Below are positions 1 to 5,730 of a DNA stretch of 7,343 nucleotides, piece by piece. Position 1 is the first letter of the stretch, and every line of letters begins with the position of its first letter. The notes beneath the pieces were generated by a model, which was given only the letters and a program-made list of their open reading frames with translations, was not told the DNA's origin and did not search any database. Source of the stretch: an uncultured Bryobacterales bacterium. GTDB lineage: Bacteria; Acidobacteriota; Terriglobia; Bryobacterales; UBA6623. The DNA is taken from contig CAMPKL010000167.1 in the NCBI GenBank assembly GCA_946887065.1, positions 1 to 7,343 on the forward strand. Reading direction: 5' to 3'. A program made the position numbers and the translations under genes.

Positions 1-1
1 A

Positions 2-412
2 CCGGGCACGGTCCGCGATCAGCTGCTGTGCCTCACGGATATCGAAGCATCGCTGGCGGGCGTGCTGGGCGTGCAACTACCGCACGATGCCGCCGAAGAC
101 AGCTTCGATCAGTCGCCGGTGTGGCTCGGCAACTCCGCTGCCGCGCCGCGCAGGGCCATCGTCAACCACTCCAATCTGGGCATGTTCAGCATCCGTCAAG
201 ACAACTGGAAGCTCGTGCTCGGCCTAGGCTCCGGCGGCTTCACTCAGCCCGCAACCGCCGAGCCCGTGCCTGACGGCCCCGAGGGCCAACTCTACGACCT
301 AACCGCCGATCCGGGCGAGACGACGAATCTTTATTTCGACAATGCCGACAAGGTGCAAGAGTTGACCGCGCTTCTTGAGCGCTACAAGTCCGAGGGACGC
401 AGCCGGCCGTAG
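2..412 (+). CDS. Arylsulfatase A-family sulfatase, C-terminal fragment (5' end outside window)
   Basis: The frame is open from the first base and ends at TAG 410-412, giving 136 residues of a protein that starts upstream. The fragment has the usual end of arylsulfatase A-type enzymes. First comes a stretch ending in LCLTDIEASLAGVLGVQLP, then EDSFDQSPVWLGN, then FSIRQDNWKLVLGLGSGGF (the conserved R-x-x-x-W-K strand), and finally QLYDLTADPGETTNLY. That last motif, 'lyDLtaDPgEttNLy', is highly characteristic of the family C-terminus. The catalytic half with the formylglycine site (C/S-x-P-x-R) lies outside the window, so activity cannot be judged here. Members hydrolyse sulfate esters, usually outside the cytoplasm; the substrate cannot be told from this part. 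The next gene on the same strand is a SulP anion transporter with almost no gap, which suggests co-transcription and uptake of released sulfate (inference). Confidence 0.9.
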   Translation, partial: PGTVRDQLLCLTDIEASLAGVLGVQLPHDAAEDSFDQSPVWLGNSAAAPRRAIVNHSNLGMFSIRQDNWKLVLGLGSGGFTQPATAEPVPDGPEGQLYDLTADPGETTNLYFDNADKVQELTALLERYKSEGRSRP

Positions 413-425
413 ATTCTTCGTACAA

Positions 426-2117
426 TTGAAATTGCAGCCGGGTATCTCACCCCCCAAGCGGCCCGTTTCATTCGGCTGGAAGCCCAAGCTTGTCGAATCC
501 CTCGCGAGCTACTCCCGTACCGTTTTTATCTCTGACCTAATCGCCGGCATCACCGTCGGTCTCGTCGCTCTGCCTCTGGCGATGGCCTTCGGCATTGCTT
601 CTGGCGTAACGCCTGAGGCGGGCATCTACACGGCAATCGTCGGCGGCTTTATTGTCGCTGCGCTTGGCGGATCCAAGGTTCAAGTCGCCGGTCCGACAGG
701 CGCCTTCGTCGTCATCGTCGCCGGAATTATCGCCGAGCACGGCCTGTCAGGCTTGCTGATTGTCACGATGATGGCCGGCGTGATCCTGCTGTTCTTGGGT
801 CTCACCGGTCTCGGTACGGCGGTTAAGTACATCCCGCGGCCGATCGTTATCGGTTTTACCAACGGCATCGCCATCCTGATCGTGTCCACCCAGCTCAAGG
901 ACTTCTTTGGTCTGCCGCTCGAGCAATCGCCCAGCGAGTTCATTCCGCGATTGGCCGCGGTAATTCGCGCCTTGCCCCAACTGGATATGGCGACCTTTGC
1001 TGTCGCCGGCGGATCGCTCGGCTTAATCATCGGCATGCGTAAACTGACGCCGCGCGTTCCCGGTTCGATTGCCGCCGTGATCCTCGGCACGGGCGCCGCG
1101 GTTTTATTCGGGCTGCCCGTCGAAACTATCGGCAGCCGCTTCGGCGGCATTCCGGCCGGACTGCCCGCATTCAATATCCCGCCCTTTGAACCCGCGTTGA
1201 TCTTGCCGCTTTTGCCCGCCGCGCTGACCGTTGCCGTACTCGCCGCCGTGGAGAGTCTGCTGTCGGCGGTGATCGCTGATCAGATGACCGGCGACAAGCA
1301 CGATTCCAATGCCGAACTGGCTGCTCAGGGCGTTGCGAACCTGGCGGCGCCCATGTTCGGCGGCATCCCGGTAACTGGGGCGATCGCTCGGACGGCGACG
1401 AATATCCGCTCCGGCGCCAAGACGCCTATTGCCGGCATCGTACATGCGCTCACGCTGCTGGCGGTGATTCTGGTGTTGACGCCGCTCGCTGCATCGATTC
1501 CCTTGGCGACGCTCGCGGCTGTGTTGGTAGTCGCCGCGTACAACATGGGCGAGTGGGGCGAAATCAAAGATATCCTGCGTCTCGAACTGCCCGACATTTC
1601 CGTCTGGCTGATTACTTTTGCGCTCACCGTGGTCGCCGATCTGACCGTCGCGGTCGAGGTCGGCATGGCTTTGGCAGCGTTGCTGTATATCTACCGCGTG
1701 TCCGATACCACAAGCGTTTCGATTGTGACCCCGCAATCGATTGAAGAAGACCGGCCGCACGTTCTGCAAGACAAGGACGTGCCGCCGTACGTCAGCATCT
1801 TGCGCATCCATGGCCCGTTCCTGTTCGGGGCCAGCGACAAGCTGGAGGAGGCGACGGCCGACTTGTCGAGCTACGGAGAAACGGTCGTCGTGCGCCTGCG
1901 TAACATGACGGTGATCGACGCGACGGGCCTACATGCACTGGAACGGCTGACTGAGCGTGTCCACCAGTCGGGCAGGCATTTGCTCATGTGCGGCGCGCGG
2001 AGTCAGCCGGCGCGCTACATCGCGCAATCCGATTTGTTGGATTTCGTCGGGCCTGAGAACTTCCTGCCTCACGCGCAAGGGGCGCTCGTCCGAGCGCGTG
2101 AATTGCACGCTAAATAA
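426..2117 (+). CDS. SulP-family anion (sulfate-type) transporter with C-terminal STAS domain
   Basis: Inner-membrane permease of the SLC26/SulP family, 563 residues from TTG 426, close to usual family length. Visible in order: the first membrane segment with the family motif (DLIAGITVGLVALPLAMAFG, about residues 37-56), the GGSKVQVAGPTGAFVVIV block (about 81-98), about a dozen hydrophobic segments to residue 423, the ESLLSAVIADQMTGDKHDSN signature (about 276-295), GGIPVTGAIARTATNIRSGA (about 312-331), and a cytoplasmic STAS domain (about 454-558) with the IDATGLHAL motif (about 497-505). Known members move sulfate, bicarbonate or C4-dicarboxylates; the sequence does not settle which, but the adjacent sulfatase favours sulfate (inference). 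The start is uncertain. The same frame is open to TTG 375, which would overlap the sulfatase by 38 bp, and TTG 432 is also possible. None has a clear Shine-Dalgarno sequence. TTG 426 gives MKLQPG and avoids overlap. Confidence 0.93.
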   Translation: MKLQPGISPPKRPVSFGWKPKLVESLASYSRTVFISDLIAGITVGLVALPLAMAFGIASGVTPEAGIYTAIVGGFIVAALGGSKVQVAGPTGAFVVIVAGIIAEHGLSGLLIVTMMAGVILLFLGLTGLGTAVKYIPRPIVIGFTNGIAILIVSTQLKDFFGLPLEQSPSEFIPRLAAVIRALPQLDMATFAVAGGSLGLIIGMRKLTPRVPGSIAAVILGTGAAVLFGLPVETIGSRFGGIPAGLPAFNIPPFEPALILPLLPAALTVAVLAAVESLLSAVIADQMTGDKHDSNAELAAQGVANLAAPMFGGIPVTGAIARTATNIRSGAKTPIAGIVHALTLLAVILVLTPLAASIPLATLAAVLVVAAYNMGEWGEIKDILRLELPDISVWLITFALTVVADLTVAVEVGMALAALLYIYRVSDTTSVSIVTPQSIEEDRPHVLQDKDVPPYVSILRIHGPFLFGASDKLEEATADLSSYGETVVVRLRNMTVIDATGLHALERLTERVHQSGRHLLMCGARSQPARYIAQSDLLDFVGPENFLPHAQGALVRARELHAK

Positions 2118-3315
2118 CGCCTAGCGTTTCCCACTCTTCGAGTTGTTGTTCGATGGTGTCGCGCGCCACGGAGTTGGGGGCCAATTCCAGGTACTCTTTG
2201 TATTCGGCCGCCGCGTCTTGGAACTTGCCGCGTTGCGCGTAGATCAGGCCGAGCATGTGATGCAACTGCGGGAACATCGCCGCGGTTTTTTCATCGCTTT
2301 GAAGCTTGCCGATTGCAGCGGCGGCTTCATCGATGTTGCCCAATTCATACAGCGCGACGGTCTGAAACCAGCGGATGTTGGCGTTCGTCGGATCGAAGCT
2401 CAGTACGAAGTCGGCGAGTATCGCGACGCGATTCCAGTCTTGTTGGCCGATGCGCAACAAGATCAGCGGGCCGTAAGGACGGATGAAGCGGGGATCGGCT
2501 TCGATGGCGCTCTCCAAAGCCAGCTCCGCGCCAGGAATGTCGCGTATCTGCAACTTCGCCTGGCCGAGAAGGGCTAAGGCAGCGGCGTAGCGCGGATAGA
2601 GGGCGACGGCTTTCTCCAACTCGCTGATGACCTTTTCGACCTTCGCGGAATTGCCCTTGCGCACTTCCTGCATCGCCTTTTCGTAGGCCTTTTGCGCTTC
2701 CTTGGGCGCGTCGAGCGAAGTGACGCTGACGGCTGAGGCGAGGTTGCCGCCGAGCGGCGTCAAGATGAACTGGCCGACGTCGGTGCGGTCCATGCTGCGG
2801 AGTCGCGTCAGAACGATCGGGTCAGAGCGATAGCCGGGCGCCTCGACGACGAGGCTGCAGCCGCTGAGATCGACGCCCCCGCTGGGATCGACGGAGGCGA
2901 GACTGGAGGCCGGCGTGTTGCCCGTGACGAGGTCGTCTTGGCTGCTATTGCCGAAGCTCGCATCCGACATGGCAGCTACCGATGTGTCGCCGCCTACGCT
3001 AAAACTGAACTTTCCCTTGGAGTCGGTGTAGCCCTCGGGCGTAACACGGGAGCCGCAGATGCGTTTGATCATCACCGGCTCGAGCGGGCGTTCGCCGGAA
3101 GCGAGGACGACAGAGCCGGTCATGAGGATAGGCCGCTCCAATTGAACGCCCCGCATGAGGCGTGTTGGATTGCGCGTATTGGTGGCTGTGCCCGTCTCCT
3201 GTCCGTAACCGCCTTGGCCGCTGTTTCCCGATGGGTTGGTGTCGACGGGAGACGTGGAATGCTGCCCGAACGCGGGAACCAGCGAAAGGCTGAGAAGTAG
3301 TGCCGTACGCAGCAT
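2110..3315 (-). CDS. Secreted TPR protein with carboxypeptidase-regulatory-like domain
   Basis: A 401-residue protein. The chosen start (ATG at 3315) opens a clear signal peptide, MLRTALLLSLSLVPAFGQ, with likely cleavage near residue 17-18. The same frame is open further upstream to 3597, but that extension is translated repeat DNA and has no protein character. A low-complexity Gly/Ser/Thr/Asn linker (about 18-50) is followed by a beta-rich carboxypeptidase-regulatory-like domain (about 62-187). This domain has GSVVLASGERPLEPVMI, the strand pair around GYTDSKGKFSFSV, cysteines 87 and 153, and LVVEAPGYRSDPIVL. The rest (about 203-395) is helical with TPR-type signatures such as AVALYPRYAAALALLGQAKL, AIEADPRFIRPYGPLILLRI and HMLGLIYAQRGKFQDAAAEY. 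The protein is probably exported and acts through protein-protein contact; this architecture is common in acidobacteria, but its function is not established. It is convergent with SulP with an 8-bp overlap. No strong Shine-Dalgarno sequence precedes the start. Confidence 0.88.
   Translation of the reverse strand: MLRTALLLSLSLVPAFGQHSTSPVDTNPSGNSGQGGYGQETGTATNTRNPTRLMRGVQLERPILMTGSVVLASGERPLEPVMIKRICGSRVTPEGYTDSKGKFSFSVGGDTSVAAMSDASFGNSSQDDLVTGNTPASSLASVDPSGGVDLSGCSLVVEAPGYRSDPIVLTRLRSMDRTDVGQFILTPLGGNLASAVSVTSLDAPKEAQKAYEKAMQEVRKGNSAKVEKVISELEKAVALYPRYAAALALLGQAKLQIRDIPGAELALESAIEADPRFIRPYGPLILLRIGQQDWNRVAILADFVLSFDPTNANIRWFQTVALYELGNIDEAAAAIGKLQSDEKTAAMFPQLHHMLGLIYAQRGKFQDAAAEYKEYLELAPNSVARDTIEQQLEEWETLGVI
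2116..2128 (+). terminator. Small hairpin after the SulP stop codon, possible weak terminator
   Basis: AACGC-CTA-GCGTT forms a 5-bp stem with a 3-nt loop beginning at the SulP stop and followed by only TCCC. It lies inside the last codons of the convergent TPR gene. There is no proper T tract, so terminator function is doubtful. Confidence 0.2.
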
Positions 3316-3333
3316 GACTGGCTGACTCGCAGC

Positions 3334-3342
3334 ATTATGATA
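3334..3342 (-). promoter_or_regulatory. Possible -10 element of the TPR gene
   Basis: Read on the minus strand, TATCATAAT lies about 20 bases upstream of the ATG at 3315. It contains CATAAT, one mismatch from TATAAT. No good -35 hexamer is seen 16-18 bp further up, so this is only a candidate. If it is right, the REP-like repeat at 3396-3483 lies just upstream of the promoter. Confidence 0.25.
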
Positions 3343-3395
3343 CGCCCGTTGCGGCGGATTGGCGATGTTACATCTGGAGGGGCGGGGTGGACAAG

Positions 3396-3483
3396 CGAGC
3401 CATTCTCGGCATGGTGCTTGGGGCGCTAGTATGGCACAATTGCGAGGCTGTCCCGGAAAGCCCCTACGAAAGCCCCTACGAAA
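3396..3483. repeat. Solitary REP-like repeat block matching the transposase 5' end
   Basis: 3396-3464 matches 5591-5657 nearly perfectly apart from a short variable stretch in the middle. The first 22 bases (3396-3417) are identical to 5591-5612, and GTATGGCACAA plus the 19-bp core ATTGCGAGGCTGTCCCGGA (3439-3457) are also shared. Read on the minus strand the block contains ATGCCGAGAATGGCTCG, the start of the transposase gene (MPRMAR), after which similarity stops. The minus strand of the core can fold as GGGGCT-(9 nt)-AGCCTC with one G-T pair. Outside the core, the 12-bp unit GAAAGCCCCTAC is present twice (3456-3467 and 3468-3479). The block lies between the divergent TPR gene and the hydrolase fragment. 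Confidence 0.85.
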
Positions 3484-3943
3484 CATCAAATATCTCGTGC
3501 ATGCCGGAGACGCCGCTCGGGACGGACAAGCCATCCAGTTCCCGGGTGAGATCACTGCGGTCCCGTTACCCCTTAACGTATCCCCAGGCACGAGCAATGC
3601 GTTCTTTTATCAGGTGCTAGGGCGCGTCTATCGGATCAATGTTATCGACAAGCAGCTGTGTGGGACAAACTTTGGGCCGGGAAGAACGTGCTATCGCCCA
3701 CCAAGAATGGCCGCACTGCCACCCCCTTTCGGCGAGTTCTTGGCCAACGACATGGTGGTAACAGTACGGAGTGCACTTGGAGTAGACAGCAAGTTCGACG
3801 AGTTCCCTGAGGTGCGACGGGCATGGACGGGAGTGACATTCTTCACGAATCACGGAACCATTAGGAGAAAGTTCATCGCGAAGGTGGTGGCGCTCGACTT
3901 AGCAGCTATCGAGAGTTCTTGGGAGTTCGGCGGTCTAAGGTAA
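3482..3943 (+). pseudogene. 5'-truncated fragment resembling the C-terminus of a lipase-type alpha/beta-hydrolase
   Basis: The frame is open from 3359, but codons before about 3482 are translated repeat DNA. From there it reads as an ordinary protein of about 153 residues. The segment NIKYLVHAGDAARDG recalls the 'Y-x-I-A-G-D' strand of PGAP1/lipase-like hydrolases. FLANDMVVTVRSALG resembles the strand carrying the catalytic Asp (gac 3749-3751). FFTNHGTIRRKFIAKVVALDL resembles the loop and helix with the catalytic His (cac 3851-3853). The nucleophile elbow (G-x-S-x-G) and the rest of the fold are absent, and the missing part ends exactly at the repeat. I read this as the remnant of a larger gene cut by the repeat. 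A small protein from GTG 3497 remains possible. The family assignment is from motif memory and is moderate only. The stop (TAA 3941-3943) overlaps the AAGGAG before the next gene. Confidence 0.5.
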
Positions 3944-3959
3944 GGAGAACTCAGCGCCT

Positions 3960-4745
3960 ATGAGGTATACGCTACTCGGCTTCGCCGTAATGCTATCTGC
4001 GGTTGTAATCGGTGTGGGCCTTGTCGTGGCCCCCTACCTGCCGGCACTCCCGTGGCCGTTGGGCTCCGACCTCGAAGAACACCCAACGGGAAGTTGGCAG
4101 AGGCTGGTCCGATCGGGACCGAGGCCTCTTGAGCGTCTGTCACACGTTCGATGCTCGGCGGGGCAGGCCGATACCCTGTGCTTTTCCCTGAGGGCGACCG
4201 CAGATGAAGAGATGGGCACAGCGGTTATCTACGTCTATGACCCTCTCTCCCGCTCTTTGGTGCAATCGAATATCGAAGAAGTGGATTTGGCGGCCCAGGA
4301 ACAGTGGAAATGGGTTTTGACTGGAGGGCGCAACAAAACGCGAGATATCCAGATGTGTTCCGTCGGACGGACTGAAGGGATTTCCCTGAATGGAAAATGT
4401 CAATCTGTCGCGGGACGCAGTTTGGTAGCTATCAATTATTCCCAGTCCGGGAAACTTGCACTCGTAATGTCTGCTGACGGCCACCATCCCAAGCCGATGC
4501 CTTTCGTGTTTGGACCCGGCGCCCCTACTTCGGATGCTTATGGTCAACATTACCTCCAGATTGTTTCGGTTGGCACTGGCGAATTTTATGGAGCACCAAT
4601 TAGAGTTGGGATCGAGACGGCCCGAAATCGAGGTGAAGTTGACTGGGTAGGCGAAGACCTAGTGGTTGTCGCACCTCCGTCGCGAGACTGGATGTCAGTT
4701 CTGCACGTGAAAGATGTGTTGTCGAGGCAAGGGGAGGCGGAGTGA
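3960..4745 (+). CDS. Membrane-anchored protein of unknown function with four extracytoplasmic cysteines
   Basis: A 261-residue protein I do not recognise. The start is ATG 3960, preceded by AAGGAG at 3942-3947 (spacing 12, longer than ideal). Residues 4-28 form one hydrophobic segment (LLGFAVMLSAVVIGVGLVVA), so it is either a signal anchor or an uncleaved signal peptide. The remainder is hydrophilic and beta-rich. It holds four cysteines at 65, 74, 133 and 147 in two spaced pairs, suggesting disulfides outside the cytoplasm. Short strands such as TAVIYVYDPLSRSLV, SLVAINYSQSGKLALVMS and DWVGEDLVVVAPPSRDW recall propeller or lipoprotein-like folds, but no family can be named. It lies 16 bp after the hydrolase fragment and overlaps the next start (GTG 4742) by 4 bp, so the three were probably one transcription unit. 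Codon pattern and length support a real gene. Confidence 0.72.
   Translation: MRYTLLGFAVMLSAVVIGVGLVVAPYLPALPWPLGSDLEEHPTGSWQRLVRSGPRPLERLSHVRCSAGQADTLCFSLRATADEEMGTAVIYVYDPLSRSLVQSNIEEVDLAAQEQWKWVLTGGRNKTRDIQMCSVGRTEGISLNGKCQSVAGRSLVAINYSQSGKLALVMSADGHHPKPMPFVFGPGAPTSDAYGQHYLQIVSVGTGEFYGAPIRVGIETARNRGEVDWVGEDLVVVAPPSRDWMSVLHVKDVLSRQGEAE
4729..4737 (+). promoter_or_regulatory. Strong ribosome binding site for the GTG start at 4742
   Basis: AAGGGGAGG ends 4 bases before GTG 4742, inside the end of the preceding gene. The start overlaps the previous stop as GTGA (4742-4745). This supports a true, translationally coupled start for the truncated downstream gene. Confidence 0.65.
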
Positions 4746-5044
4746 GCACGTTGAGGGTAAGCGCTATAAAACTGCGCGACAACGCGGCTTGGCGACTAGC
4801 CGTTATGTGCTCACTTTTGTCTCTCAGCGTGGCCGTAGCATTTGGACAACCCGGCGGCAACGTCTCGCTCAGCAATGGCTATCCGGGGCTATCCGGGACA
4901 GCCTCGCAATGGAGTCGTCAAGCTTGCGCGGCGGCTGCAAGAGCCTTCGGCTTGCGGCCGGGCGACCGCTTCGTCAAGGGCCTTTTGAGCGTCCGCTCCA
5001 TGTCCGCGACGAACGCTTCATCCCCAAACGGACGCCCGCCGTAG
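4742..5044 (+). pseudogene. Secreted-protein gene cut after about 50 codons by the REP/transposase unit
   Basis: The first 50 codons look genuine. There is a strong Shine-Dalgarno sequence, a GTG start coupled to the previous stop, and a signal peptide with a basic start and a hydrophobic core (LAVMCSLLSLSVAVAFGQ, about residues 19-36), then PGGNVSLSNGYPGL. From 4892 (codon 51) the frame enters the left inverted repeat and then runs antisense through the transposase gene to TAG 5042-5044. Residues 51-100 are therefore chimeric and unlikely to mean anything. The host gene was probably longer. Its 3' part is not obvious in the DNA right of the element, although one + frame stays open there to TGA near 5875 without recognisable motifs. 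The original function cannot be told, beyond export and likely partnership with the membrane-anchored protein encoded just upstream. Confidence 0.6.
4878..4910. repeat. Left inverted REP-like core with doubled 10-bp outer unit
   Basis: The 19-bp core lies at 4892-4910 in inverted orientation relative to the other copies. On its outer side GGCTATCCGG occurs twice in tandem (4878-4887, 4888-4897), the second copy overlapping the core by 6 bases. Read from the core outward this is CCGGATAGCC repeated, which parallels the CCGGAAAGC units outside the right copies. Confidence 0.8.
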
Positions 5045-5690
5045 GTGGCTTCGCGCAACAGTTCGCCTTGATCGGCCGCGGCGTGAGCGGCCAATCGCTC
5101 GGCCCAATCGACGCCGAAACCCAGCTCCGCCCAATCCCACGAATCGAGCAGCGGATCCCCTTCGCACCCCGCCAGATGCGCCTTCGCGCTCGACCATTCA
5201 TAGTCTTCGGCATGCTTCACCAGCTTCGCCCGCACCGGATTCAGGTCGACGTAAGCTAGCGCCGTCTCCAGGCGCTCGCCGCCTAACGCGCTGGAATAGA
5301 AGCGGTTCTGCCACAAGTGTCCGCTGCGGCGATAGCGCCGGTTGAACCACCGCGCGTACTTGCCGTGCGCTTGCCCCAGCGCCCGTGCGAGGGCGCTCGC
5401 GCTGCTCGGCACAACGACCAGATGAACGTGATTCGTCATCACGCAGTAGCCCAGTACAGCCACTCCGTGATCGCGACACTTGGCCCTGAGCGTCTCCAGA
5501 TAGAAGCTCCGGTCATCAGGCAGGAAGAATGTGTCTTGGCGGTTGTTGCCCCGCTGGGTGATGTGGTGCGGAACGGCCTCCGCCACCACACGAGCCATTC
5601 TCGGCATGGTGCGTGCGGCGAGTATGGCACAATTGCGAGGCTGTCCCGGAAAGCCCCGCGAGTATGGCACAATTGCGAGGCTGTCCCGGA
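4892..5690 (-). mobile_element. REP-associated tyrosine transposase (RAYT) unit with 19-bp inverted repeats
   Basis: The unit runs from the left repeat core (4892-4910) to the outermost right core copy (5672-5690) and contains a single intact transposase gene on the minus strand. The left core TCCGGGACAGCCTCGCAAT is the exact reverse complement of ATTGCGAGGCTGTCCCGGA at 5632-5650 and 5672-5690. The transposase stop codon lies only 7 bp inside the left core, so the unit is very compact. Long terminal inverted repeats of the DDE-transposase type are absent. Similarity between the ends is restricted to the 19-bp core, as expected for REP-like sequences rather than for classical insertion sequences. 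Interruption of the gene starting at 4742 shows which side is host DNA on the left. The exact outer limit on the right is unclear because of tandem repeats to 5726. Confidence 0.75.
4918..5607 (-). CDS. REP-associated tyrosine transposase (Y1, HUH family, IS200-like domain)
   Basis: An intact 229-residue single-strand transposase of the Y1 family (Transposase_17/COG1943 type). The start at 5607 gives MPRMARVVAEAVPHHITQRG, the standard beginning of RAYT proteins. The frame is open to 5916, but that extension is translated repeat. The HUH metal-binding motif is NHVH (residues 59-62), in GYCVMTNHVHLVVVP. The conserved GHLWQNRFY follows at 96-104. The likely catalytic tyrosine is Y119 in ALAYVDLNPVRAKLV, by analogy with the Y-x-x-x-N-P-V pattern of RAYTs; Y84 is an alternative. 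The C-terminus is basic (KRPLTKRSPGRKPK). Such enzymes cut and join REP-like hairpins in single-stranded DNA, and are thought to have spread REP sequences. The gene stands alone without tnpB. Its first codons lie within the repeat, and there is no Shine-Dalgarno sequence before the ATG, so expression may be low. Confidence 0.93.
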   Translation of the reverse strand: MPRMARVVAEAVPHHITQRGNNRQDTFFLPDDRSFYLETLRAKCRDHGVAVLGYCVMTNHVHLVVVPSSASALARALGQAHGKYARWFNRRYRRSGHLWQNRFYSSALGGERLETALAYVDLNPVRAKLVKHAEDYEWSSAKAHLAGCEGDPLLDSWDWAELGFGVDWAERLAAHAAADQGELLREATYGGRPFGDEAFVADMERTLKRPLTKRSPGRKPKALAAAAQA

Positions 5691-5730
5691 AAGCGCCGGA
5701 AAGCGCCCGGAAGGCGCCGGAAAGCGCGCG
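5591..5730. repeat. Right-end REP-like repeat array: 40-bp tandem pair plus 10-bp units
   Basis: Two tandem 40-bp units (5619-5658 and 5659-5698) differ at one base, and each contains GTATGGCACAA and the 19-bp core. Outside the second core the 10-bp unit CCGGAAAGCG follows at 5686-5695, 5696-5705 and 5717-5726, with an 11-base variant at 5706-5716, ending in GCGCG. The inner part (5591-5612) covers the start codon region of the transposase and is identical to 3396-3417. The array is the upstream region of the transposase gene and so should contain its promoter, but no clear hexamers are visible. Confidence 0.85.

Noticed and set aside
1104..1811. Minus-strand open frame of 235 codons inside the SulP gene
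   Set aside because: Opposite a strongly conserved SulP sequence; composition is rich in Arg, Gln, His and Asp with no motif.
2082..2097. Perfect hairpin GCGCTCG-TC-CGAGCGC at the end of the SulP gene as a terminator
   Set aside because: It lies within the STAS-domain coding sequence, has a minimal loop and has no T tract on either strand.
3316..3597. N-terminal extension of the TPR protein up to 3597
   Set aside because: The added codons translate the REP-like repeat and its flank. The signal peptide starts at 3315.
3396..5730. CRISPR array from repeated similar units
   Set aside because: Only four core copies, in mixed orientation, with irregular spacing and no unique spacers of even length; the layout fits REP-like repeats around a RAYT gene.
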